64,000 nt of DNA from Rossellomorea aquimaris (GCF_008180865.1 NZ_VTEX01000002.1:1-64000); one strand, 5' to 3'. Numbered from the stretch's first letter, positions 1 to 9,315 are shown. Made by a program: numbers and translations. The notes: generated by a model from the sequence alone, not told the origin.

Positions 1-196
<196 letters not shown>

Positions 197-306
197 AGTT
201 TGAATAGCTCTTTAAAAATAAATCTAGAATTAACGTTGACGTATTGTCTTGTTTTGTTCAGTTTTCAAGGTTCAATGTGCAACCGCTTCGTTTAAGCGAC
301 TTTTTT

Positions 307-335
307 ATCTTACCAAGTTATGGAGTTAATGTCAA
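307..335 (-). promoter_or_regulatory. rrn P2 promoter
   Basis: On the minus strand TTGACA (335-330) is followed by a 17-nt spacer and TAAGAT (312-307). A TTGAAAACTGAACAAAAC leader segment typical of Bacillus rrn operons lies between this promoter and the 16S gene. The distance to the mature 16S end is about 110 nt, as usual for the proximal rrn promoter. Confidence 0.85.
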
Positions 336-401
336 CAACTTTTTAAGACTTTTAAGTCGCCACTGACCGCTCGTTGTCGTCGTTCAGCAGCGACATTTAC
401 T

Positions 402-430
402 AATATAACAAGGTTTCATATTGAAGTCAA
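402..430 (-). promoter_or_regulatory. rrn P1 promoter
   Basis: On the minus strand TTGACT (430-425), a 17-nt spacer and TATATT (407-402) form a strong sigma-A promoter about 95 nt upstream of P2. Tandem P1/P2 promoters are the usual arrangement of Bacillus rRNA operons. P1 begins just 25 nt after the ygxA stop codon. Confidence 0.8.
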
Positions 431-454
431 CGAATAATTAATATTTCACTATAA

Positions 455-1321
455 TTATTTTACTGCTCGATAATAACGGTGATAAATCCCCTGTCCCTTT
501 GTCTCTACATTTACAATTTCAACGAATCCTTTATCTGTCAGATATTCAATGAGCATGCTTAAATCCACTGAATAATGTTTGGCCTCTGAATGATTGAGGA
601 GGTCCTGGAATGTCCAATGTTCTTTCTGGTCCAGTACGCTTAATAGATGTTCCGTTGAAACCTTCGTTCTTGAGTGAATGAGAAACTCGCTTGCCAGAAA
701 CAGCAGTTCAAGTCGTTTATCGATCTCTTCATCACTTGTTACGAGTTCTTCATACAACTTGTAGATTTCAGGCTCTATTTGTTTTACCTGGTTCCATACT
801 GTAACCTCAGGATGAAATCCGTTTTCGATAACTGCAAGCCTGGCGAGATGGTGTAAGGAATGGACGATGTGATTATAGGCATCTAAATAATGCTTACTTT
901 CAAAGAACTCTTTACCGTCCATGTAACGACGAATCAGCTTGGCAAATTCCATCCCCATCTTTATCTTTCTACCATAGAACGGGAAATCTCTTAACTCTGT
1001 TTTAAGATTATGAATATATTCGTTGCGATCGAACAGTACCTTGCCATTAAATAACCAATCGATCACTTTGCGGTTGGACCCGAGTAATATCCACTCATTC
1101 AACTTAGCTTCCGTTACGATATGTAAGGCTGCCTTCTGTTCTTTATAAGAATAGTGTTTAATGAATACTGGCTCTTCAGCTTCTTTCACCACTAGAAAAA
1201 GGACAATATCAAAAGTATCCGTCAACGGACTGGATTTCTTGCTTTGTTCTATTAAAAGTGCTCCTAAAGTATTGGGGTGACTTGTACGCTCTTGGTATAA
1301 CGGTCGTAAAATGTCTTCCAT
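455..1321 (-). CDS. ygxA: YgxA-like nucleotidyltransferase-fold protein
   Basis: A 288-residue protein matching Bacillus YgxA, which lies next to an rrn operon in B. subtilis as it does here. Family annotation is nucleotidyltransferase-like; the biochemical role is unknown. The open frame reaches an ATG at 1345, but ATG 1321 (MEDILRPLYQ) is preferred: GGAGG lies 8 nt upstream and the B. subtilis protein begins the same way. It carries no signal peptide or clear membrane segment. The C-terminal part looks like a winged-helix region, which is my inference from the pattern. It is transcribed towards the rRNA genes and divergently from ygzB. Confidence 0.85.
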   Translation of the reverse strand: MEDILRPLYQERTSHPNTLGALLIEQSKKSSPLTDTFDIVLFLVVKEAEEPVFIKHYSYKEQKAALHIVTEAKLNEWILLGSNRKVIDWLFNGKVLFDRNEYIHNLKTELRDFPFYGRKIKMGMEFAKLIRRYMDGKEFFESKHYLDAYNHIVHSLHHLARLAVIENGFHPEVTVWNQVKQIEPEIYKLYEELVTSDEEIDKRLELLFLASEFLIHSRTKVSTEHLLSVLDQKEHWTFQDLLNHSEAKHYSVDLSMLIEYLTDKGFVEIVNVETKGQGIYHRYYRAVK

Positions 1322-1475
1322 TTCATACTCCTCCACATCACTCATTGGTTGGTTACTATTTCGACATTCAAAGGCGATTTCCTTCTCTGAATATAGTCAT
1401 TTTTCGACAAAACGGTTTCGTATCCCTCTTCTTACAACAATTATGGTATAGTATTTTTTTAGGAGGGACAAACAA

Positions 1476-1823
1476 ATGGCTAAGTATTCGAGTAAAATTA
1501 ATAAAATCCGTACGTTTGCCTTAAGTTTGGTTTTCATCGGATTTATCATTATGTACGTAGGTATATATTTTAGAGAACATCCATGGGTTATGACAACATT
1601 CATGCTGCTGGGTTTTCTGGCGATCATTGGAAGCACGGTTGTCTATTTCTGGATCGGGATGCTATCCACTAAGGCTGTTCAAGTCACATGTCCTAATTGC
1701 GGGAAGGTCACAAAAGTCCTTGGACGGGTAGATATGTGTATGTATTGTAATGAACCATTGACTCTTGATCCGAATTTGGAAGGCGAAGAGTTTGATGAGG
1801 ACTATAATAAAAAGAAAAGATAA
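1476..1823 (+). CDS. ygzB: YgzB, UPF0295 membrane/zinc-ribbon protein
   Basis: A 115-residue protein with two transmembrane helices (about residues 13-30 and 42-62), then a CPNCGK...CMYC zinc-ribbon-like pair and an acidic/basic tail. It matches the UPF0295/YgzB family, and the position between ygxA and perR agrees with B. subtilis. AGGAGGG lies 9 nt before the ATG. The function is not known. It is monocistronic, ending at a strong terminator and converging on perR. Confidence 0.88.
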   Translation: MAKYSSKINKIRTFALSLVFIGFIIMYVGIYFREHPWVMTTFMLLGFLAIIGSTVVYFWIGMLSTKAVQVTCPNCGKVTKVLGRVDMCMYCNEPLTLDPNLEGEEFDEDYNKKKR

Positions 1824-1833
1824 CCCAAACGAG

Positions 1834-1862
1834 AAAAGACCTTCTACTGAAGGTCTTTTTTT
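1834..1862 (+). terminator. Rho-independent terminator of ygzB
   Basis: Perfect stem AAAAGACCTTC / GAAGGTCTTTT with a four-base loop and a run of seven T, 10 nt past the ygzB stop. Confidence 0.92.
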
Positions 1863-1869
1863 AGCATCA

Positions 1870-1902
1870 AAAATAGGATGGCCCTGATATTAGGACCATC
1901 CT
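1870..1902 (-). terminator. Rho-independent terminator of perR
   Basis: On the minus strand AGGATGGTCC and GGGCCATCCT form a 10-bp stem (one G-U pair) followed by ATTTTTG, directly after the perR stop codon. Confidence 0.85.
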
Positions 1903-1905
1903 TAC

Positions 1906-2346
1906 CTAGTGGGTTTCCTTTATTGAGCAGTCAGAACATGTTCCGTAGATTTCCATTCGGTGGTTATTCACCTTGAAACCTGTCACATGGGAAGCCAATT
2001 GTTCAACTTCATCCAATCCAGGATAATGGAAGTCAACGATTTTCCCGCAGCCATCACAGATGACATGGTAATGATCGGTTGTCACAAAATCGAAGCGACT
2101 GGAAGCATCACCGTAGGTCAACTCTTTCACTAAGCCTACTTCACGGAATACACGTAAGTTGTTATAAACAGTAGCTACACTCATGTTCGGGAATTTTCCT
2201 TCGAGTGCTTTATATATGTCATCAGCAGTTGGATGAGCCATTGAATCAATGAGATACTCTAATATCGCATGACGTTGAGGAGTAATACGGACTCCCGTTT
2301 CCTTCAATGTCGAAATCGCTTCCTTTAATTGTCCTTCTTCAGACAT
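1906..2346 (-). CDS. perR: Peroxide-responsive repressor PerR (Fur family)
   Basis: A 146-residue Fur-family metal-dependent repressor of peroxide defence genes. The winged-helix domain (about 1-85) is followed by the dimerisation domain. All signature residues are present one position later than in B. subtilis PerR. The regulatory metal site is His38, Asp86, His92, His94 and Asp105, including the two histidines whose oxidation senses H2O2. The structural zinc site is Cys97, Cys100, Cys137 and Cys140. Asp105 separates PerR from Fur and Zur. The ATG at 2346 fits the AGAGGTG site better than the ATG two codons earlier. A large catalase (38226-40277) and Bcp (4166-4630) in this window are typical peroxide-defence partners. 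Confidence 0.96.
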   Translation of the reverse strand: MSEEGQLKEAISTLKETGVRITPQRHAILEYLIDSMAHPTADDIYKALEGKFPNMSVATVYNNLRVFREVGLVKELTYGDASSRFDFVTTDHYHVICDGCGKIVDFHYPGLDEVEQLASHVTGFKVNNHRMEIYGTCSDCSIKETH

Positions 2347-2370
2347 CGTCATGCACCTCTTTTCATAAGA

Positions 2371-2426
2371 ATTATTATTTTATAATCTTTATAAATAGTG
2401 TACTAATCTACGGTCCCTTTTGTCAA
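2371..2426 (-). promoter_or_regulatory. perR promoter with AT-rich dyad
   Basis: Minus-strand TTGACA (2426-2421), an 18-nt spacer and TACACT (2402-2397) are a reasonable sigma-A promoter. Downstream at 2386-2371 the AT-rich dyad ATTAT-N6-ATAAT resembles a Fur-family box but is a poor match to the 7-1-7 PerR consensus. Autoregulation is possible but not shown. Confidence 0.5.
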
Positions 2427-2439
2427 TCTTTCTCCCTAG

Positions 2440-2988
2440 TTACTCATGTAAGTTTTTCTCTTGTTCCCCGAGCTGCTGGTTTATATAGCGTCCTGCCACG
2501 AATAGATAGTCAGAAAGTCTGTTCAGATAAGAAAGGACCATCGGATTAATGTCTTCATCAATTCCAACCGCTTCTCTTTCGGCTCTTCTCACGATTGTTC
2601 TTGCCGTATGCAGTGCAGCTCCAGCAGGCTGACCTCCTGGAAGGATGAAATTGCTAAGGGGCGTAAGGGCACCATCAAGAAAGTCAATTTGCTCTTCCAG
2701 TTCTTTGATATGTGATTGTTCAAGCTTCCACTTCACTTCTTTTCCTGCAGGCGTAGCCAGTTCCGCTCCAACATGAAAGAGAATCGTTTGCACCTTATGA
2801 AAGAACTCCTCAAACTTTTCTTTTCCATCAAAGTATTCTGATTTAATGTAGCTTAGACCTAAACCAATCATCGAATTCGCTTCATCGCATGTCCCGTATG
2901 CCTCAACCCGCTGATCTTTTTTTGACACTCTCGTTCCATATACCAATGACGTTGTTCCCTTATCTCCGGTTTTCGTATAAATTTTCAT
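2440..2988 (-). CDS. yvqK: Cob(I)alamin adenosyltransferase, PduO type
   Basis: A 182-residue PduO-type ATP:corrinoid adenosyltransferase that makes adenosylcobalamin from cob(I)alamin and ATP. Motifs are the N-terminal TKTGDKGTTS (ATP binding), RVEAYGTCDEANS and the C-terminal helix RTIVRRAERE. The chosen ATG (2988) sits in TAGGATG, one base after the stop of the upstream dehydrogenase, so translation is probably coupled. An upstream in-frame ATG (3009) would overlap the neighbour and lacks the conserved MKIYTKTG start. No cobalamin-dependent enzyme is nearby. Confidence 0.92.
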   Translation of the reverse strand: MKIYTKTGDKGTTSLVYGTRVSKKDQRVEAYGTCDEANSMIGLGLSYIKSEYFDGKEKFEEFFHKVQTILFHVGAELATPAGKEVKWKLEQSHIKELEEQIDFLDGALTPLSNFILPGGQPAGAALHTARTIVRRAEREAVGIDEDINPMVLSYLNRLSDYLFVAGRYINQQLGEQEKNLHE

Positions 2989-2989
2989 C

Positions 2990-3940
2990 CTAATATCCCC
3001 TCTCTGCATCGATTACGTTGATATAGTTTTCACTATTCTTACGATATGTAGTTAAATTCTTTTTAAATATTTCAAGTGCTCTTGGCATGTATTTTTTTGT
3101 GATACTTGAAAGATGAGGCGTCACCGTTATGCCTTCATTCTTCCAGAACGGGTGATCTTCTGGTAATGGTTCCTTTTCAAATACATCAAGGTACATATGT
3201 TGAATTAACTTCTTGTCACTTACTTCAAGGAGAACGGATTCCTCCACGAGATCCCCACGACCAATATTGATGAAAACAGCCGTGTCCTTCATTTGTTCAA
3301 AGTGCTCAACCTGCAGGAGATGCTTCGTTTTCTCAGTACTGGGCAGAACGGATAGAATGTAATCGGCATTTGCCAGCTCCTTCTGAAATGTCTTCAGGGT
3401 GAAAATGCTGTCAAAATGTTCTACTGGAGACCCGGAAGAGTTCACACCCGTCACTTTCATGTGAAACGCTTTAGCCAATCGTGCGATTTCTCCTCCAATG
3501 GCTCCTGCCCCCAGAATAAGGAGTGAGGCTTCATGGAGTTCTGAGGTTGGAAGTCTTCTGCTCCACACGCTATCCTCTTCCTGCTTCCATACTGCTTGAA
3601 GCTGTTTTGCATGCTGAAGCATCAATCCGATTGTAAACTCAGCCATAGGAATTCTATGGATTCCCCTTGCATTGGTCACCAGGATGCCTCTTTTTTTGAT
3701 AGCTTTAAATGGCATCTTCTCAAGGCCTGCCGAGGTGACCATGATCCATTTGCATTTCGTACTCTTTTCAATGTGATAGTCGGTTAAATCTTCCCCCATG
3801 GTGACAATCACTTCTGCTTCTGGAAGTTCATTTTCCGCTTCTTTGATTTTTTTATAAAAAAGAAATTCAACCTCATGGAAGCTATTCTTTAAATCTGAGA
3901 CAAACTCTTCCTTCGGTTGAAATGTGAAGATAATTTTCAT
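2990..3940 (-). CDS. D-2-hydroxyacid dehydrogenase family protein
   Basis: A 316-residue NAD(P)-dependent dehydrogenase of the D-isomer 2-hydroxyacid family. It has the Rossmann motif GAGAIGGEIA and the catalytic trio Arg (NIGRGD), Glu (FEKEPLP) and His (TPHLSS). Similar Bacillus proteins are annotated as hydroxypyruvate/glyoxylate-type reductases, but the substrate cannot be read from sequence. GGGAGG lies 7 nt before the ATG at 3940; an in-frame start at 3955 is less likely. It forms a coupled pair with the corrinoid adenosyltransferase. Confidence 0.9.
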   Translation of the reverse strand: MKIIFTFQPKEEFVSDLKNSFHEVEFLFYKKIKEAENELPEAEVIVTMGEDLTDYHIEKSTKCKWIMVTSAGLEKMPFKAIKKRGILVTNARGIHRIPMAEFTIGLMLQHAKQLQAVWKQEEDSVWSRRLPTSELHEASLLILGAGAIGGEIARLAKAFHMKVTGVNSSGSPVEHFDSIFTLKTFQKELANADYILSVLPSTEKTKHLLQVEHFEQMKDTAVFINIGRGDLVEESVLLEVSDKKLIQHMYLDVFEKEPLPEDHPFWKNEGITVTPHLSSITKKYMPRALEIFKKNLTTYRKNSENYINVIDAERGY

Positions 3941-4021
3941 GTAGCTGCCTCCCATCCCTATTGCCCACTATTTTACCATATTTGTACCGCATCACCCTAT
4001 ATTCAGCATCCTTAAAAGCAT

Positions 4022-4050
4022 AAAAAAAGAGGATCGACCTGGTCGATCCT
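4022..4050 (-). terminator. Terminator downstream of bcp
   Basis: On the minus strand, 9-bp inverted repeat GGATCGACC / GGTCGATCC with a one-base centre, followed by TCTTTTTTT. It lies 116 nt after the bcp stop; the stretch between shows no ORF. The near-zero loop means the real hairpin must open at the tip. Confidence 0.8.
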
Positions 4051-4165
4051 TACACGGATGAGACTGACTTATTTGAGGAGGTTGCCCTACTCTTACTATA
4101 TGTCTTTACCTCTCTTGTGAATGGACAAAAGCCTCAAGCTTCTTAAAATAGGCTAAAAAATAGGT

Positions 4166-4630
4166 TCAGGAAAGGTTCTCTTGAATGTATTGAAGAGCTT
4201 CCTCCACATGTCCCTTCACTTTCACCTTCCTCCATTCCTTGGACAGGTTTCCTTCTTTATCGATAATAAAGGTAGAACGTTCAATTCCCATATATTCTTT
4301 CCCGAAGTTCTTCTTCAGCTTCCACACACCGTATTCCTCTGCCACCTTATGATCTTCATCCACAAGCAGAAGGAAAGGAAGTCCATGTTTGTCTACAAAC
4401 TTTTCGTGCTTATCAACGGGATCCGGACTCACCCCTAAGATAACGGCATTGAGATTCTCAAAGTTTTCATGCTGATCCCTGAAATCACATGCTTCTGTCG
4501 TACAACCTGGGGTCATGTCCTTTGGATAGAAATAAAGGACCACGTTTTTCCCCTTGTAATCTGAAAGCTTCACCTTTTCTCCATTACTTGCAAGTAATTC
4601 AAATTCCGGTGCTTTTTGACCCACTGTCAT
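4166..4630 (-). CDS. bcp: Thioredoxin-dependent thiol peroxidase Bcp
   Basis: A 154-residue peroxiredoxin of the Bcp/PrxQ class that reduces H2O2 and organic hydroperoxides using thioredoxin. The active-site motif TPGCTTEAC contains peroxidatic Cys43 and resolving Cys48 five residues later, the hallmark of the intramolecular-disulfide Bcp type. GGAGGGG lies 7 nt before the ATG. It corresponds to B. subtilis ygaF, which also lies between perR and hemL. It is a single gene with its own terminator. Confidence 0.95.
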   Translation of the reverse strand: MTVGQKAPEFELLASNGEKVKLSDYKGKNVVLYFYPKDMTPGCTTEACDFRDQHENFENLNAVILGVSPDPVDKHEKFVDKHGLPFLLLVDEDHKVAEEYGVWKLKKNFGKEYMGIERSTFIIDKEGNLSKEWRKVKVKGHVEEALQYIQENLS

Positions 4631-4700
4631 GTATGTTCCCCTCCATTGATTATTTCTAACTTTAGCGTACCCAATAGGAGGGAAAAACTCAAACCATATG

Positions 4701-5105
4701 CTACTTGTTTTCGTAGTTTAAAAATGATTTCACGACAAACGCGGCAGGTATGGTGTAACCGAGCCATGACTCAATAAGGGCAATCCCCCTCCCGATACCA
4801 ACAGGGGTTACATCCCCGTATCCTACCGAGAAAAGGGTGATACCACTGAAATACATCGTAGTGAAAAAATGATCTAGAAAGTTCCCGGTTAAGGGTTCCC
4901 CTCCTTCAACGAGAATCGGAATCCCTTCAAGCTCAAAGAGTGTGAACAGAAGACCGAATCCAATCATGATCGTGATATAGCTCATTCCTAAAAAGAGAAA
5001 ATGATGAAGTGAAACGTGATGCTCTTTCCACCTTGAAGGATAAAATAAGGCCCGTAAACTCATCACCATGCAGAACAGAATGAAAAAACCAATGATATAA
5101 AGCAT
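4701..5105 (-). CDS. Two-TM potassium channel family protein
   Basis: A 134-residue membrane protein with an N-terminal helix, a second hydrophobic segment, a pore region and a final helix. The pore contains the K+ selectivity filter SVGYGDVTP (about residues 95-103). It has no cytoplasmic RCK or cyclic-nucleotide domain, so it is a minimal pore of the Ion_trans_2 family. The ATG at 5105 has GAGGG 7 nt upstream, whereas ATG 5111 has it only 1 nt away. A second, similar minimal channel is encoded at 48964-49377. Confidence 0.85.
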   Translation of the reverse strand: MLYIIGFFILFCMVMSLRALFYPSRWKEHHVSLHHFLFLGMSYITIMIGFGLLFTLFELEGIPILVEGGEPLTGNFLDHFFTTMYFSGITLFSVGYGDVTPVGIGRGIALIESWLGYTIPAAFVVKSFLNYENK

Positions 5106-5166
5106 GTACATACCCTCTTTTTTCTGCTTGTCTTCCTATATGTACGCTTAATACTTCAGATTCATT

Positions 5167-5952
5167 CTAGTTACCTGCACCTCTGTATCGTTTCACTCCT
5201 TCATTCCATAACACGATCGAGAAGATGAAAAATCCGATGCCCACAAATGGAGTCAGAAACGAGTATGGATACCATTCCGTCTTTTCCAGGAAAAAGGCAG
5301 ATGGATAAACTCCAACAAAAGCGAATGGAAGAATCCACGTTAACACGAAACGAATCACATTATTATAGATATCCACGGGGTATCTTCCATAGTTTCCGAT
5401 ATTGTACATCATCGGCATGATCGACGTTTTCGCATCCGACCAGAATCCGATACTTGCAAGAGCGATGAAGATTCCTGCATACACTAGAGCTCCCCCGATT
5501 ACAAAGAGGATAAATAAAACGGGTTCGTACCATTCAAAGGTAATATCCAGTCTTCCCCCGGCGTAGAACATAACCGAGAGACCCGTTATCACTCCGAAAA
5601 GCGACTCCAGTTCCATTCGCTCTAAGATAATTTGAAACAAGCTGTGTATGGGACGGGTCAGGATCCGGTCGAACTCACCTTTCACCACATACCTGTCGTT
5701 AAAGTCCCAAATGTTGAAGAACGAACTGAATAGTGCAAACGGGACCAGGAAGAAACCATATATGAAAATAATTTCGTCTCTTGTCCATCCGCTCAGAAGC
5801 TGAGTATGGCCAAACACGACCAGGATAAATACGAGGTTAACAGCCTGAAACAGTAAATCAGAAAGAATCTCTACTACCAGGTCGGCCCTGTATTGCAGCC
5901 TGATTTTCATATATTGGGCGACATATTGGAAAAACATCTTTACATAAAACAT
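5167..5952 (-). CDS. ABC-2 type exporter permease (COG3694-like)
   Basis: A 261-residue polytopic membrane protein with about six helices, of the ABC-2 permease type that pairs with a COG4586 ATPase and a COG4587 permease. It is the last gene of a three-gene operon. Its ribosome binding site GGAGGGTG is formed by the final codons of the preceding permease, so expression of the two is coupled. The substrate is unknown; homologous sets are annotated as daunorubicin/antibiotic-type exporters without direct evidence. Confidence 0.85.
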   Translation of the reverse strand: MFYVKMFFQYVAQYMKIRLQYRADLVVEILSDLLFQAVNLVFILVVFGHTQLLSGWTRDEIIFIYGFFLVPFALFSSFFNIWDFNDRYVVKGEFDRILTRPIHSLFQIILERMELESLFGVITGLSVMFYAGGRLDITFEWYEPVLFILFVIGGALVYAGIFIALASIGFWSDAKTSIMPMMYNIGNYGRYPVDIYNNVIRFVLTWILPFAFVGVYPSAFFLEKTEWYPYSFLTPFVGIGFFIFSIVLWNEGVKRYRGAGN

Positions 5953-5955
5953 CCG

Positions 5956-6747
5956 TCACCCTCCTTGAATAATCATTTGTTTTTTTGCCATGATCCAGAG
6001 TATCTTAATTGGTATGAGAAGAATCAATGACCATACGCCCTGCATAAGAATTGCGTTGAATGATTCAGAAGTCGTAAAGCCATTGGTAAAAATCATGCTG
6101 GGAACATAACTTATACTCTGGAACGGTAAGTATCCCATCACATTTTGCGCCCAAATGGGAAAAAAATGAATCGGCAGCAATAAGCCGGAAAACAAATCAA
6201 TGACCACCCGTTTCGCCCGGATGAGGCCATCATTATTAAATAAGAAAAAGGTCGTGATACCCGTCAGTAAATTGATTTGTGTATTGATAATGAAGCTAAA
6301 CACGATTGAAATCGCAAATAAGCCCAATGTATCAAACCCTGTCCCGAATTGCAGCGGGAAGATGAGGCTGACAATAATCATTCCCGGGAACGAGAAAAAC
6401 AACAGTCTGAAGACTCCCTCTCCGAGTCCCTGCATCGTCTTCATCCCCAGATAGTTATAGGGTCTGATAAACTCAACCGCCACTTTCCCCTCCTTGATTT
6501 CCTGAGCGATTTCACGGTCGATATTATTAAAGTAAAATGCCCTCGCCATCCATGAAACGGCCACATAGGTCGTCATTTGAATGATCGATAATCCTTCAAT
6601 ATCACTTTTTCCTCCGTAGATGGCCTGCCATAAGAAATAGTAAGCTCCAATATTGATACTGTATATTAATATTCCACTATAATAATTAGTTCGGTACGCC
6701 AGCATCATGAGGAAGCGGATGCGAATCATTTCTATATACTTAGCCAT
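5956..6747 (-). CDS. ABC-2 type exporter permease (COG4587-like)
   Basis: A 263-residue integral membrane protein with six predicted helices, the partner permease of the exporter. GGGAGGG precedes the ATG. It starts about 50 nt after the ATPase gene and ends 4 nt before the second permease. The two permeases probably form a heterodimeric channel driven by the ATPase at 6799-7809. Confidence 0.85.
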   Translation of the reverse strand: MAKYIEMIRIRFLMMLAYRTNYYSGILIYSINIGAYYFLWQAIYGGKSDIEGLSIIQMTTYVAVSWMARAFYFNNIDREIAQEIKEGKVAVEFIRPYNYLGMKTMQGLGEGVFRLLFFSFPGMIIVSLIFPLQFGTGFDTLGLFAISIVFSFIINTQINLLTGITTFFLFNNDGLIRAKRVVIDLFSGLLLPIHFFPIWAQNVMGYLPFQSISYVPSMIFTNGFTTSESFNAILMQGVWSLILLIPIKILWIMAKKQMIIQGG

Positions 6748-6798
6748 GATACCCTCCCAGACACACTGGAGCTGAACCGGTAGCTTCTAATCCCACAC

Positions 6799-7809
6799 TC
6801 ATCTCGTCACAGCCCCTTTTTCATAGATGTTCCGTATGATTTCCTCCGTAGTCGTTTCTTCAATCTTCATGTCTTTCACTTTGAAACTCGCAACGATTTT
6901 CGTTATCAGTTGTGAGATGACTTCATCATCCGCTTCAATTAATGCTGAATAGCTCTGCTTTTTCTCATCAAAGGACCAGGAGATGTTTTGATTCTTAGTA
7001 ATTTCGGATAAAGCGGACATAGACGTTTCGTCCAGAAATTGAAACACGACTTCCTTTTGATCTCCCCAATTTTCCTTGAGCTGACTCAGAGCCCCGTCAT
7101 AAATGATTTTCCCTTCATCCAACATCACGACCCGTTCACAAAGAGCTTCGATGTCGGTTAAATCATGGGTGGTTAGAAGAATCGTAGTATTGTACTTCTC
7201 GTTTATTTCTTTTAAAAATTGGCGGATTTTCAGTTTCACCAGAACATCCAATCCAATTGTCGGTTCATCCAAGAACAGTAAAGGCGGATTATGGACAAGA
7301 GCCGCTGCCAATTCACATCTCATTCGCTGCCCCAATGATAATTTACGGACCGGCTTGTCCAGTAGCGGCGCGATATCCAGTGTTTCAATCACATGATCCA
7401 TATGTGCTTTATATTGTTGATCGGGGACTTTGTACACTTTCTTTAAGAGCTGGAAGGATTCCTGAACCGCAATGTCCCACCAGAGCTGGGAGCGCTGCCC
7501 AAACACGACCCCGATCGTCTGAACGAATTTTTCCCGATCACGATGAGGATTCATTCCATTGACGTGCAACTCTCCCCCGGTCGGTGTCAAGATCCCCGTC
7601 AGCATCTTGATGGTAGTGGATTTTCCGGCTCCATTTTCACCGATGTACCCGACCATCTCACCCTGCTTCACATTGAATGAAATATCGTTCACCGCAGGAA
7701 CGATTTTATAATTACGCGTAAACAAATCCCTGAATGCCCCTTTTAATCCGGAACGACTGGAAAAAGCCTTGAATTCCTTACGCAAGTGATGTACTTCGAT
7801 TGCATTCAT
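6799..7809 (-). CDS. ABC exporter ATP-binding protein (COG4586-like)
   Basis: A 336-residue ABC ATPase with Walker A GENGAGKST, signature LSLGQRMR, Walker B PPLLFLDEPT and switch His in TTHDL, then a C-terminal extension of about 90 residues typical of DrrA/COG4586 proteins. The open frame continues to 8094 and would overlap hemL's promoter. ATG 7809 is preferred because AGGAGG is 7 nt upstream and MNAIEVHHLRK is a normal start for the family. It heads the operon with the two ABC-2 permeases and is divergent from hemL. Confidence 0.92.
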   Translation of the reverse strand: MNAIEVHHLRKEFKAFSSRSGLKGAFRDLFTRNYKIVPAVNDISFNVKQGEMVGYIGENGAGKSTTIKMLTGILTPTGGELHVNGMNPHRDREKFVQTIGVVFGQRSQLWWDIAVQESFQLLKKVYKVPDQQYKAHMDHVIETLDIAPLLDKPVRKLSLGQRMRCELAAALVHNPPLLFLDEPTIGLDVLVKLKIRQFLKEINEKYNTTILLTTHDLTDIEALCERVVMLDEGKIIYDGALSQLKENWGDQKEVVFQFLDETSMSALSEITKNQNISWSFDEKKQSYSALIEADDEVISQLITKIVASFKVKDMKIEETTTEEIIRNIYEKGAVTR

Positions 7810-7934
7810 ATTGCGTCCTCCTAATTTCAAAAAAGTTTCGGTCCCTCTTTTACAAACAAAGAATAGTGTACCACAGAGATCTGTTTCCCTTAGAACAGTC
7901 TGCTTGAAAATTAGTGTGCCCAATGATTCCCTAT

Positions 7935-7964
7935 TTGCTAAAGTGGAAATTACCGTACTACAAT
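7935..7964 (+). promoter_or_regulatory. Candidate sigma-A promoter of hemL
   Basis: TTGCTA (7935-7940), an 18-nt spacer and TACAAT (7959-7964), 45 nt before the hemL start codon. Confidence 0.55.
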
Positions 7965-8008
7965 AGAAGAGTAGTAGATAGCTAAATACACATATATAGG
8001 AGGAAAAC

Positions 8009-9295
8009 ATGAAATATACTGAATCAGAAACTTTACATACAGAAGCATTGGAACATATCGTAGGAGGAGTGAACAGCCCGTCACGTTCATACAAAGCAGT
8101 GGGCGGAGGCTCCCCGGTTGCAATGGAAAGAGGTCAAGGCGCATACTTCTGGGATGTAGACGGAAATAAATACATCGATTATCTGGCAGCATATGGACCT
8201 ATCATTACCGGTCACGCCCACCCACATATTACAGAAGCGATCAAAACAGCGGCGGAGAACGGAGTCCTTTACGGAACCCCTACCCGTCATGAAGTGAAGT
8301 TTGCCAAAATGATCAAAGAAGCAATGCCTTACATGGACAAGGTTCGATTTGTAAACTCCGGTACTGAAGCGGTTATGACAACGATTCGTGTTGCAAGAGC
8401 TTACACTGGGAAAGACAAAGTCATTAAATTCGCAGGCTGCTATCACGGTCACTCAGATCTGGTCCTGGTTGCAGCTGGATCTGGACCATCTACTTTAGGA
8501 ACTCCTGATTCAGCCGGTGTTCCTAAAAGTATCGCCCAGGAAGTCATCACGGTTCCATTCAACGACATCGAGCCCTTTAAAGCAGCAATGGAAAAATGGG
8601 GAGATCAAATTGCAGCAGTCCTCGTGGAACCTATCGTAGGGAACTTCGGAATTGTAGAACCTAAAGAAGGGTTTCTTGAGCAAGTGAATGAGATAGCTCA
8701 TAATGCCGATTCCCTTGTTATTTATGATGAAGTCATCACGGCATTCCGATTCATGTACGGCGGGGCTCAGGATATGCTAAAGGTAAAGCCTGACTTAACG
8801 GCGCTGGGGAAAATCATCGGCGGCGGTCTTCCAATCGGAGCTTACGGTGGCAAGAAAGAAATCATGGAACAGGTAGCCCCGTTAGGACCTGCCTATCAAG
8901 CAGGTACAATGGCAGGAAATCCCGCTTCCATCCTTTCAGGAATTGCCTGCCTTGAAGTATTAAAAGAAGAAGGCGTATATGAGAAGCTTGATAAACTCGG
9001 TGAAATGCTTGAAAAAGGGATCCTTACTGCAGCTGAAAAACATAACACACCGATCTCCATTAACAGATTGAAAGGAGCTCTCACTCTTTACTTCACTACA
9101 GAAAAAGTGGAGAACTATGATCAAGCGGAAGCAACAGATGGGGAAATGTTTGCCAGGTTCTTTAAGCTGATGCTGAATCAAGGAATCAATCTTGCTCCTT
9201 CTAAATATGAGGCATGGTTCCTTACAACTGCGCATACTGAACAAGATATACAGGAAACGATCGAAGCTGTCGATCGTGCATTTGCACAATTATAA
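8009..9295 (+). CDS. hemL: Glutamate-1-semialdehyde 2,1-aminomutase
   Basis: A 428-residue PLP-dependent class-III aminotransferase that converts glutamate-1-semialdehyde to 5-aminolevulinate in haem/tetrapyrrole synthesis. The PLP lysine is Lys268 (ALGKIIGGG). Other landmarks are NSGTEA, CYHGHSD and YDEVITAFR. The position next to ygaE corresponds to B. subtilis gsaB, the second copy outside the hem operon, so a paralogue probably exists elsewhere. AGGAGG is 5 nt before the ATG, and a strong terminator follows. Confidence 0.95.
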   Translation: MKYTESETLHTEALEHIVGGVNSPSRSYKAVGGGSPVAMERGQGAYFWDVDGNKYIDYLAAYGPIITGHAHPHITEAIKTAAENGVLYGTPTRHEVKFAKMIKEAMPYMDKVRFVNSGTEAVMTTIRVARAYTGKDKVIKFAGCYHGHSDLVLVAAGSGPSTLGTPDSAGVPKSIAQEVITVPFNDIEPFKAAMEKWGDQIAAVLVEPIVGNFGIVEPKEGFLEQVNEIAHNADSLVIYDEVITAFRFMYGGAQDMLKVKPDLTALGKIIGGGLPIGAYGGKKEIMEQVAPLGPAYQAGTMAGNPASILSGIACLEVLKEEGVYEKLDKLGEMLEKGILTAAEKHNTPISINRLKGALTLYFTTEKVENYDQAEATDGEMFARFFKLMLNQGINLAPSKYEAWFLTTAHTEQDIQETIEAVDRAFAQL

Positions 9296-9315
9296 TCGAA
9301 TAAGAATCAGTCAAA

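Noticed and set aside
197..454. tRNA or additional RNA gene in the rrn leader
   Set aside because: Only promoters and leader sequence were seen; no cloverleaf could be built.
2371..2386. PerR box in front of perR
   Set aside because: The AT-rich dyad matches the TTATAATNATTATAA consensus poorly once aligned; kept only as a weak comment, not as an operator.
7810..8094. Upstream extension of the ABC ATPase gene to 8094
   Set aside because: It would overlap the hemL promoter and start; AGGAGG sits correctly before ATG 7809, and the extension has no family resemblance.
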